From Chloroflexota bacterium (GTDB lineage Bacteria > Chloroflexota > Dehalococcoidia > Plut-88900): 11,905 nt of DNA. Numbering within the stretch: the stretch's first letter is position 1; each line of letters begins with the position of its first letter. Where the stretch lies: the NCBI GenBank assembly GCA_022572865.1, contig JACZVB010000013.1:1-11905 (forward strand). Direction: 5' to 3'. The position numbers and the translations under genes are program-made. The notes below the pieces were generated by a model, which worked only from the letters and a program-made list of their open reading frames with translations, ran no database searches and had not been told where the DNA came from. Shown here piece by piece: positions 1 through 5,184 of the stretch.

Positions 1-197
1 TCGGTCAGAGAGAACCCTAGGCTCTTGGCCTTGCGTATGAAGGTGAGCCGCTCCACATTCTTCTCCTCGTACAAACGATAACCTGAGTCTGTGCGCTCCG
101 GTTCATGCAACAGACCTAGCAACTCGTAGTAGCGTATGGTCTTGGTGGTCAACCCTGCCTGCTGACCCGCCTCACCGATTTTTAATCCTTCTCTCAT
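1..197 (-). CDS. MerR-family transcriptional regulator, N-terminal part (cut by window edge)
   Basis: Reading the minus strand from an ATG at 197 gives 65 codons before the window ends. The protein begins MREGLKIGEAGQQAG and continues through TIRYYELLGLL and SGYRLYEEKNVERL. This is the classic MerR winged helix-turn-helix: helix 1-2 (about residues 6-25), the conserved TIRYYE recognition segment, and the GYR-Y wing. The start is supported by a purine-rich ribosome binding site (AGGAAGGGGGAG) just upstream. MerR proteins are dimeric activators or repressors that twist promoters with long spacers; the effector is set by the C-terminal domain, which lies outside this window, so neither ligand (metal, drug, redox) nor target can be named. 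The other side of the gene is unknown; to the right lies a long stretch with no gene. Confidence 0.9.
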   Translation of the reverse strand, partial: MREGLKIGEAGQQAGLTTKTIRYYELLGLLHEPERTDSGYRLYEEKNVERLTFIRKAKSLGFSLT

Positions 198-517
198 CGA
201 CTCCCCCTTCCTGTGATGCGAAGTTTCTATAATCTAAGATGCGATGATAAGGAGAAGGATTCTAGGTTACAGTCAACTAGCAGCTATATTACTTACTCGA
301 AGTTAAATGCTTCTCCAATCATAGCAAGCGGATGCTTTCTTCCATAATCATTGACTCATCTGTCAGTAAACTTTAACCATCTGGAAGAACTCATGGTGGG
401 GACAGAATAGCCGGATGCTGGGGGTGGTGCCAGGGGAAACAGGCGTCATTGATGGCGAGGTCCGGATTTTGGAAGCGGGTCATGGGGCCCGAGGCAATTA
501 CAGATCGTTGATAGGAG

Positions 518-576
518 ATTAGGGGTTGTTGAGGGAACATAAACTGGAACTCGGGGCTGTGCATGAAACCCCTAAT
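518..576. repeat. Perfect 10-bp inverted repeat with 39-base loop
   Basis: ATTAGGGGTT at 518-527 is the exact reverse complement of AACCCCTAAT at 567-576. The 12-base form CCATTAGGGGTT recurs at 3487-3498, just right of direct repeat copy A. The shared word suggests a dispersed intergenic element rather than a local terminator, since no T-run follows either arm. Confidence 0.55.
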
Positions 577-687
577 GGAACGAGTCCTCTCCTGCAGGAT
601 GATCTTGAAGGCGTAGCTAGTTCACGCGGCACCTGGTGGTGTTAAGACCCTAATTAGCGTGATCCGTTCAAGAATAGGTTTCGGGAC

Positions 688-718
688 CTCTTCTAACTTT
701 CCCAACGTGCCCTTTTGG
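688..718 (-). repeat. Dispersed inverted repeat, arm 1 (partner at 3982-4094)
   Basis: The reverse complement of 695-718 matches 4071-4094 at 22 of 24 bases. The overlapping segment 688-701 matches 3982-3995 in inverted orientation at 14 of 14 bases. The two partners therefore share one 31-base word here but are separated by about 75 bases there. This looks like the remains of a repeated or mobile element present twice in opposite orientation, about 3.3 kb apart. Confidence 0.6.
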
Positions 719-1064
719 CAAGTCCGGACACCCCAGCGCAGACGGGGTCAGGCTCCCCCGGCTACGGCCACCCACACTAGCAACGCTCTCGATGGAGTTG
801 GACTATAATTCTTTCTGGGGAAACATCAAATTAAAACAGATGCCTCCCTCTGGGGCTCCATAAGGGGGGTGTGCCGCCTAGATACAATAGATGGCATCCC
901 GAAGGTAGCTCCAAAAGGATTTCTTTTCGGTTACACTCTTCACTGGTTTATTGGATTAGACAATGATTAGCCACTCCGTTCCGAGCTCACAATCAGCGTG
1001 GCCCGAATGTGCGAACCAGCCTACTGGTGACCGGATTGGGATCATGCTCAGAATAGGCTCGATG

Positions 1065-1092
1065 TTGCCTATAATGGATTTTCTCATATAAT
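1065..1092 (+). promoter_or_regulatory. Sigma-70-type promoter for the three-gene unit
   Basis: TTGCCT (1065-1070) and a consensus TATAAT (1087-1092) are separated by 16 bases. Transcription would start near 1099, giving a leader of about 58 bases before the ATG at 1157. No other strong promoter lies between it and the gene. Confidence 0.55.
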
Positions 1093-1156
1093 ACTTAGTA
1101 GGGAGACGGGGTTTCGTTAGGCCGCTACCCCACTAATTTTATTAACGGTGAGCCAG

Positions 1157-1936
1157 ATGTCTCAAGGCACGCTTAAATCGGAACGCCCCGGAAGTTGGGA
1201 TGCCGAACTCCTCAGGCTAACGACCTTCCTGCGCTCAGAGCCTGACATTAGTGAGTCGGAGCGTTGGTGGGAGAAAGTGGTTGGTGGTCGACCTGATGAG
1301 ACGGTTTCTCGTCCGGGCTTGGGTCAACTCAGACAAACCGGAAAGCTGGTCGGTAAACTTCTGGCTATCTCAGTTAACTTAGCTCGCGTTGATTGGGTCC
1401 TCCAAGCCCCTCTCCCGAACCCAACTGAACCACCAGAGGAACCATCCCCGCTTGGTCCCTTCCCCGATGTGTTGAAGCCATTTGAAGACGTTGTCAACAG
1501 CTGGCTAGAAAAATGTCCAGCAGTGGCTCGATTGGCATTTGGAGCTGTGTTGGTCCTGCCGGTTAAAGATCACCTATCTGGGTACAGGCGCCTTGCCCAA
1601 TTTCTGCCTGATTTGAAGATCGATGCGGACGGATCTTCCGACCTCTTGTATCAGATAAATCGTCCTCGTAAGTCCGGCACCGACATCTCCGGGTTGATAA
1701 TCAATCGACTCAGCAAATGGTCCGTTTCACGAGGTACGTTGTTGAGAATTTCATTGGAGCCCGGAGCAACGTCAACAATCAGCCGAGGAACATTCCGGTT
1801 CGCTTGTCGGGCAGAGTTAGACATTAACACTGCGGCGGATTTCGACGGAGACTTCTCTAGGGAAAGCCTACCATTTGTCTTTGACGAATTAACCAGGCTT
1901 GGAAAAGAAATTTCTGTGAAAGGCGATATCCCTTGA
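1157..1936 (+). CDS. Uncharacterised protein, first gene of a coupled three-gene unit (259 aa)
   Basis: I do not recognise the family by name. The protein appears soluble: no signal peptide or membrane helix is visible. An N-terminal part containing WWEKVVGG and RVDWVLQAP is followed by a proline-rich linker (PLPNPTEPPEEPSP) and a second part with RLAFGAVLVLPV, SSDLLYQINRPR and INRLSKWSV. These segments look like conserved blocks of a structured protein, not random translation. The ATG at 1157 is preferred over the in-frame GTG at 1148 because GGTGA sits 5 bases upstream of it and nothing comparable precedes the GTG. The stop overlaps the TTG start of the next gene by four bases (TTGA), implying translational coupling. 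GC content is lower than in the metabolic genes to the right, consistent with acquisition. The general layout recalls TIGR04255-like proteins, but I could not confirm this. Confidence 0.75.
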   Translation: MSQGTLKSERPGSWDAELLRLTTFLRSEPDISESERWWEKVVGGRPDETVSRPGLGQLRQTGKLVGKLLAISVNLARVDWVLQAPLPNPTEPPEEPSPLGPFPDVLKPFEDVVNSWLEKCPAVARLAFGAVLVLPVKDHLSGYRRLAQFLPDLKIDADGSSDLLYQINRPRKSGTDISGLIINRLSKWSVSRGTLLRISLEPGATSTISRGTFRFACRAELDINTAADFDGDFSRESLPFVFDELTRLGKEISVKGDIP

Positions 1937-2847
1937 CGCTGAAACTTGAGTCATCAACTACTGACGCATACGACCAGGAGCAGATACCGCCTGGGTCTAC
2001 TGCGCTCGACGAGGGGGTCAATCCGTTAAGTTTCAGGAACGTCGACTGGTTCCTTAGTAACTTGATTGAACCTGATGCTGAGGATGAATGCTCACACCAG
2101 GTGACAACCGATCAGCAGAGGTATGCGATCCTAAGCCAGAGTGATTCGCGCACCGCCTTTCGCGTGATCTATTGCAATCATTTCGGCGTTCCTTATCGAT
2201 TCCCGATAGGTGATGCCGAAATGGTGTACGGAACATCTGCGAATGATCCCTTGCTGCGTCTCGCCGTTGAGCGAGGCGTCCTTGTCGATACTAGTATTCG
2301 TCAGCTTAGAGACGTTCCGACTGAATCGCAGTTTCGCACGACGTCTGATATGGGAATTCTGTTTGACCTGGTAGCCAGTCGTGACCCACATCTACTCGGC
2401 GTACACGGAAAGGTGGTCACACAGATTGAGAATGCTTTCTTCGCAGCAAGTGAGGAAGTTTTCGAGGGTGGTTTTGACTCGAACTTCTCGCTCGCCATAA
2501 CTGCGCTCGTCCACACCCACGGAATGGTTGCGATAGAAGCGCTAAACAAGGCTATCAGCATTGAACGGAACTTTGAAGTCAAAGCTGAAGCCATCCAGCA
2601 GATCGGCTCGATTGAAGATGCTCGAACACACAATCTTCGGTTGGCAATACTCCTAAATCAGCTTGAATCAGATGACGCCCGAATCCGAGACGCGGCATCA
2701 ATCGGGGTCGCAGATATGGACGATCCTTCAGCAATTCAGGCTGTCCTTGAGGCTCTTGAAAAAGAGACCTCTACTTCGCTTCGCCGCAATCTGGGATTAG
2801 TGCTCGGTCAGTTGGAAGAGACCGGTGCCGCTTCTGCTGAGAGGTAA
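1933..2847 (+). CDS. Uncharacterised protein with C-terminal HEAT-like repeats (304 aa)
   Basis: The first two-thirds (about residues 1-205) match nothing I know. They include an acidic, polar N-terminus and a block FRVIYCNHFGVPYRFPIGDAEM. From about residue 210 to 297 the sequence becomes a series of amphipathic helix pairs (KAEAIQQIGSIEDA, RLAILLNQLESDDARIRDAAS, SAIQAVLEALEKE, LRRNLGLVLGQLEE), the pattern of HEAT/Armadillo-type solenoids that bind proteins. The start is a TTG at 1933 within the stop of the preceding gene, with AAAGGCG about 10 bases upstream. The next gene begins four bases after this stop. The coupling suggests the product acts with its two neighbours, with the repeat domain as a plausible scaffold; that role is inference. 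Confidence 0.75.
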   Translation: MTLKLESSTTDAYDQEQIPPGSTALDEGVNPLSFRNVDWFLSNLIEPDAEDECSHQVTTDQQRYAILSQSDSRTAFRVIYCNHFGVPYRFPIGDAEMVYGTSANDPLLRLAVERGVLVDTSIRQLRDVPTESQFRTTSDMGILFDLVASRDPHLLGVHGKVVTQIENAFFAASEEVFEGGFDSNFSLAITALVHTHGMVAIEALNKAISIERNFEVKAEAIQQIGSIEDARTHNLRLAILLNQLESDDARIRDAASIGVADMDDPSAIQAVLEALEKETSTSLRRNLGLVLGQLEETGAASAER

Positions 2848-2851
2848 TCTA

Positions 2852-3325
2852 ATGGAGCGTCGATGGATGACTCACCCTGACATCCGTTGGCTGGCGCCGG
2901 GCGAATTGCAGGCCGCAGCGCTTATCGATCTTAAAACGGACGGCAATAATCTATCAGTCTTTGAGGTCCGTGACAGAGCTGACGAGGAGCGCGTGGCGAC
3001 CGCCCTGGCTGCTACACGAGAAAACCCCCAGGAATACGATTATGCCGTATTCTCAGACGAGGAACTGTCGGCGCTAGGTGTGAGGTCCGAACCCTCAAAG
3101 GGGAGGACTCCAGATGACACCGTAAACGTAATGCATCGAATCCTCATAAACCTCACAGCGAAGCAGCTTGCCGAAGTGGCAAAGTTAATATCTCGAGGGG
3201 AGTACACCCGAATTCTAAAAAAGCAGATGAAGTCGTTATTAGTTGACGCCTTAGCGTCTGGGACACTCGTCGAGGAGCGGATAAATGAGAAACTGAAGAT
3301 CCGCTTACAAGGTGATCGAAGATAG
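2852..3325 (+). CDS. Uncharacterised small protein, third gene of the unit (157 aa)
   Basis: No family is recognised. The N-terminal half (MTHPDIRWLAPGELQAAALIDLKTD, then VFEVRDRADEERVATALAAT) could form a small alpha/beta domain. The C-terminal half (about residues 90-157) is rich in lysine, arginine and glutamate and predicted helical (MHRILINLTAKQLAEVAKLI, ILKKQMKSLLVDALASG, EERINEKLKIRL). The ATG at 2852 is chosen because GAGAGG lies about 8 bases upstream. An upstream in-frame GTG at 2825 would overlap the previous gene more deeply and lacks a binding site. The gene follows its neighbour by four bases, so it is almost certainly co-translated with it. No signal peptide or membrane segment is visible, so a cytoplasmic location is likely. 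Confidence 0.7.
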   Translation: MERRWMTHPDIRWLAPGELQAAALIDLKTDGNNLSVFEVRDRADEERVATALAATRENPQEYDYAVFSDEELSALGVRSEPSKGRTPDDTVNVMHRILINLTAKQLAEVAKLISRGEYTRILKKQMKSLLVDALASGTLVEERINEKLKIRLQGDRR

Positions 3326-3438
3326 TTCAGCATTGCGTGCACAGGAATCATTCTGTCACCCAAAGCAATTTCATTTCTCCACAAACAAGTCCTTATGGAG
3401 ATGGCCGAATTCCGACGAGTGTCAACTAGGTGGAGAGC

Positions 3439-3476
3439 CATCCCCCTTTTGGAGATCCCATCCTCTTACTGGCCAT
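3439..3476 (+). repeat. 38-base imperfect direct repeat, copy A
   Basis: This copy matches 3929-3966 at 33 of 38 bases with no gaps, exactly 490 bases upstream of it. Shared blocks include CATCCCCC, TTTGGA, CCCATC and TCTTACT. The two copies flank the RRM gene. The similarity stops abruptly on the left, and on the right soon after GCCAT. Confidence 0.65.
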
Positions 3477-3486
3477 GCCTAGTTTA

Positions 3487-3498
3487 CCATTAGGGGTT
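3487..3498 (+). repeat. Third copy of the CCATTAGGGGTT word
   Basis: These 12 bases are the exact reverse complement of 567-578, one arm of the inverted repeat at 518-576. They lie 10 bases right of direct repeat copy A. The word is too short to prove common origin on its own, but its position beside another repeat makes chance less likely. Confidence 0.35.
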
Positions 3499-3567
3499 AG
3501 GGACGGACGAGATCAGGGGTATCGTGTAAATTTTACGCGGTTTCGAGGGGAGCCACCGCGGGTGACT

Positions 3568-3846
3568 TTACCAGCGGGGCCCGCTCCTCCGCTCTCCGCC
3601 GCCCTCACGAGGCCGAGCCTCGTTCACGGTTAACGTTCGGCCTTCGAGGTCTTTGCCGTTCAGGCCTTCGATGGCGGCCCGGGCTTCGGTATCGTCCGAC
3701 ATGTCCACGAAGCCAAATCCTTTGGAACGGCCCGAATCGCGATCCATGATCACCCTGGCTTCGTCAACCGTGCCGTAGGGGGCAAAGGCCTCCCTCAGCT
3801 GTTGTTCGTTCATGTCGTACGACAGATTGCCCACATAGATGTTCAT
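3568..3846 (-). CDS. RRM-domain RNA-binding protein (92 aa)
   Basis: A single RNA recognition motif fills residues 2-79. RNP2 is IYVGNL (residues 3-8) and RNP1 is KGFGFVDM (42-49), with the aromatic residues that stack on RNA bases present (Tyr4, Phe44, Phe46). A short Arg/Gly-rich tail (PREGGGERRSGPRW) follows. This size and layout match the small bacterial and cyanobacterial Rbp-type proteins, which bind single-stranded RNA and are often cold-induced. The ATG at 3846 has a good AAAGGAGC binding site. After the stop, CGCGGT/ACCGCG (3536-3560) can form a 6-bp stem with a 13-base loop, but without a convincing T-run. The gene stands alone on the minus strand between two direct-repeat copies, so its own promoter should lie within or beside copy B. 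Confidence 0.92.
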   Translation of the reverse strand: MNIYVGNLSYDMNEQQLREAFAPYGTVDEARVIMDRDSGRSKGFGFVDMSDDTEARAAIEGLNGKDLEGRTLTVNEARPREGGGERRSGPRW

Positions 3847-3928
3847 GCGGTGCTCCTTTCAGTCTCGAATTCTCAGCTCTGTATCGCTCATGAGGGCATC
3901 TCCTGCTTGGGCCACCGGGCGATCAATG

Positions 3929-3966
3929 CATCCCCCGTTTGGACAGCCCATCATCTTACTTGCCAT
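3929..3966 (+). repeat. 38-base imperfect direct repeat, copy B
   Basis: This copy pairs with copy A (3439-3476), 33 of 38 bases identical without gaps. It lies about 80 bases upstream of the RRM start codon and abuts a 13-base palindrome at 3966-3978. It could be part of the RRM control region or an end of an element that carried the gene. Confidence 0.65.
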
Positions 3967-3981
3967 TCTACAGTAGAAAAT

Positions 3982-4094
3982 GAAAGTTAGAAGAGCCCAG
4001 AAAGTAGGTGAGAATAGAGCCGCCATGCCTAGCCAAGCATCTCCCGAACCTGTCCAATCGGTTCAACTTTCCAAAAGGGCACTTTGGGAAAGTC
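3982..4094 (+). repeat. Dispersed inverted repeat, arm 2 (partner at 688-718)
   Basis: Bases 3982-3995 (GAAAGTTAGAAGAG) and 4071-4094 (beginning CCAAAAGGGCAC) both match, in inverted orientation, overlapping parts of 688-718. Bases 4066-4072 and 4087-4093 also form a local 7-bp stem (ACTTTCC/GGAAAGT). The segment ends just before the transposase remnant becomes readable. Confidence 0.55.
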
Positions 4095-4116
4095 CAGGGG
4101 CAGCGCCTGACCGGGG

Positions 4117-4357
4117 AGGTTCCAGCTGTACATACCAGCCTACGATCTGGAGAAGAGCCTGCACAAACTATGCCTGCCCAAAGCGGTCAAGTACTAGTCG
4201 TTGCGCATTGTCCAGATTAATCTCAATCAAGATTGGGGTACGGCTGGTGCGCCATGCCAGGAGGCTTGTGTTCCAACTTGCTGAAGTGATGGTGACCAGG
4301 GATGTGTTCAATGAAATGCTGGAGAGAATAGGGAGGTTTCGTCTCGCTCCTGGTTAG
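4117..4357 (+). pseudogene. C-terminal remnant of an IS1380-like transposase
   Basis: Reading two frames joined at a single-base insertion (4225) restores about 79 codons typical of the end of IS1380-family DDE transposases. The first frame gives FQLYIPAYDLEKSLHKLCLP, then KAVKY-stop-SLRIVQINL. The second gives IKIGVRLVRHARRLVFQLAEV and then RDVFNEMLERIGRF. The in-frame TAG at 4195 stands where family members usually have tryptophan (TGG). With the nonsense codon, the frameshift and no N-terminal or catalytic region nearby, the gene is dead and heavily truncated. Candidate right-hand element ends are GAAAAAGCCGGGTT (4442-4455) and GGGAAATTCAGGTT (4603-4616), but no matching left end was found. 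Family assignment is from memory of conserved C-terminal motifs and is fairly confident; the exact IS is unknown. Confidence 0.75.
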
Positions 4358-4525
4358 CAGACCATCGAAGAGCGTGGATTCATGATCATATCGAGGCTGC
4401 CCAGGGCAAGGTGCGCGACCTTCCAAGGTGGGAGTCGGTCTGAAAAAGCCGGGTTCGCGCCTTAGAGGGTGGTTCGGAGTGGTTGAATGGCACCGCTAGG
4501 TGAGCTTGAGCACGTAATATGGCGA

Positions 4526-4554
4526 TTGACACGATCAGCAACGGTATATACAGT
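4526..4554 (+). promoter_or_regulatory. Promoter upstream of rpsR
   Basis: A perfect TTGACA (4526-4531) is followed after 17 bases by TACAGT (4549-4554), which matches TATAAT at four of six positions. The start site would be near 4561, leaving a leader of about 90 bases before the bS18 start. This could let the gene be expressed without its usual rpsF-ssb operon. Confidence 0.6.
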
Positions 4555-4556
4555 AC

Positions 4557-4606
4557 GTGCCATCCCAGAACGTAGTGTTCGCGAGGGCACCGGGTTCCAT
4601 CTGGGA
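4557..4606 (+). promoter_or_regulatory. Foldable leader of rpsR, possible autoregulatory structure
   Basis: Three pairings are possible: GTGCC/GGCAC (4557-4561 with 4586-4590), enclosing GAAC/GTTC (4568-4571 with 4577-4580), and TCCCAGA/TCTGGGA (4563-4569 with 4600-4606). The third crosses the first, so the two are mutually exclusive or form a pseudoknot. Known bS6:bS18 leader motifs feature a CCG bulge, and CACCG occurs at 4588-4592. Calling this a bS18-responsive leader is inference. Confidence 0.3.
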
Positions 4607-4650
4607 AATTCAGGTTAAAAAAGACTTCTAAAGTGCCACAACGCAGGTCC

Positions 4651-4941
4651 ATGGAAGGGCCACGCAGAGATAGGCGGCCGGGCGGACGCCGGTTTTTTCA
4701 TCGGCGCAAGGTTTGCGTCTTCTGCGTGGAAAAGGTGGAGCACATCGATTACAAAGACCCAGTGAGGTTAAGGCGCTTCATTTCAGATATGGGCAAGATA
4801 GAGCCAAGGCGACAGACCGGTACCTGCGCCAAGCACCAGCGGGCCCTTACCAGGGCTTTGAAACGGGCCCGAACCATAGCGTTACTGCCCTTCGCTGCGA
4901 ATCACATCATGGAGACCGGCCCCATCGTAGTGATGGAGTAA
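4651..4941 (+). CDS. rpsR: 30S ribosomal protein bS18, zinc-binding form
   Basis: bS18 binds 16S rRNA in the platform of the small subunit as a partner of bS6. The core [14 protein letters not shown], then [39 protein letters not shown] and IALLPF matches the family throughout. Cys22, Cys25, Cys59 and His62 form the CxxC...CxxH set of the zinc-binding version, rather than the cysteine-free paralogue. A short extra tail ([15 protein letters not shown]) extends past the usual end. The ATG at 4651 gives 96 residues; a GTG at 4633 would add six residues. Neither has a clear ribosome binding site. rpsR normally follows rpsF and ssb, which are absent here; a transposase remnant lies immediately upstream. 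It may be the only rpsR, moved or separated by rearrangement, or a second copy. Confidence 0.93.
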   Translation: MEGPRRDRRPGGRRFFHRRKVCVFCVEKVEHIDYKDPVRLRRFISDMGKIEPRRQTGTCAKHQRALTRALKRARTIALLPFAANHIMETGPIVVME

Positions 4942-5049
4942 TCAGACCTCCGCCACGGCTAAAGGTATTGGGTATGCCCAGGCGGCACCCTCCTGCTTCA
5001 TGACAAAAATGGACACGGGGTAGGTCCCAACGGCAGGCACAGTCAGTTC
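4942..5049 (-). pseudogene. Possible C-terminal fragment of an unknown protein
   Basis: Immediately after the rpsR stop, the minus strand reads 35 codons between two stops: ELTVPAVGTYPVSIFVMK, then QEGAAWAYPIPLAVAEV and a TGA at 4942-4944. The alternating hydrophobic pattern with PAVGTYPVSIFV and the WAYPIPLAV end resembles the last strands of a beta-sandwich domain. The fragment has no start codon and is cut by a stop at 5050-5052. It could be a decayed gene end or a chance open stretch. Confidence 0.25.
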
Positions 5050-5184
5050 TCAAGCGCCAGTGCTGGTAGGATTTTGTATTCTGCCTGAAGTTTTCGACAC
5101 CAGACCTTGTTTTCAAATAAAGCTGCTATTTGATGGCTGAGATACAAGAGGTTCCGACACATCTCATCACTTCCCGTGGAGGCC

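Larger units (their letters stand above)
198..1156. other. Long intergenic region with no convincing gene; repeats and decayed sequence
   Basis: About 950 bases separate the MerR gene from the three-gene unit. No reading frame of recognisable protein quality crosses it, on either strand. It contains a 10-bp perfect inverted repeat (518-527/567-576), one arm of a dispersed inverted repeat shared with 3982-4094 (688-718), an AT-rich stretch near 780-840, and a promoter close to its right end. Short open stretches, such as 415-522, look protein-like but have no recognised family. The region is best read as decayed accessory or mobile DNA plus the control region of the downstream unit; no tRNA or structured RNA could be recognised. 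Confidence 0.6.
3847..4116. other. Intergenic region upstream of the RRM gene, repeat-rich
   Basis: No gene is seen here. The region holds direct repeat copy B, a 13-base palindrome TTCTACAGTAGAA (3966-3978), and both pieces of the dispersed inverted repeat partner (3982-3995 and 4071-4094). It runs into the transposase remnant. Confidence 0.5.

Noticed and set aside
215..244. Two GATGCGA copies 23 bases apart around a TATAAT upstream of merR, considered as an operator
   Set aside because: MerR operators are normally inverted repeats within a 19-20 base spacer; a 7-base direct repeat can be chance and no matching -35 was found.
415..522. A 35-codon open stretch reading MLGVVPGETGVIDGEVRI and on to a TAG
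   Set aside because: It looks protein-like but has no ribosome binding site and no family I recognise, and it ends in a repeat arm; kept only as possible decayed coding sequence.
525..640. Possible integrase-like fragment (LLREHKLELGAVHE)
   Set aside because: The resemblance is limited to a few residues, there is no catalytic motif, and a stop follows; too weak to annotate.
740..775. GGGTCAGGCTCCCCCGGCTA considered as part of an SRP or tRNA-like RNA
   Set aside because: The conserved SRP helix 8 bases and any tRNA T-loop or acceptor pairing are absent.
3040..3441. Minus-strand open frame of 133 codons
   Set aside because: It lies opposite the third gene of the coupled unit, which has a better start, spacing and composition; it is a shadow frame.
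3536..3560. Stem CGCGGT/ACCGCG after the RRM gene as a rho-independent terminator
   Set aside because: The loop is large and there is no T-run after it on the minus strand, so it is mentioned only within the gene entry.
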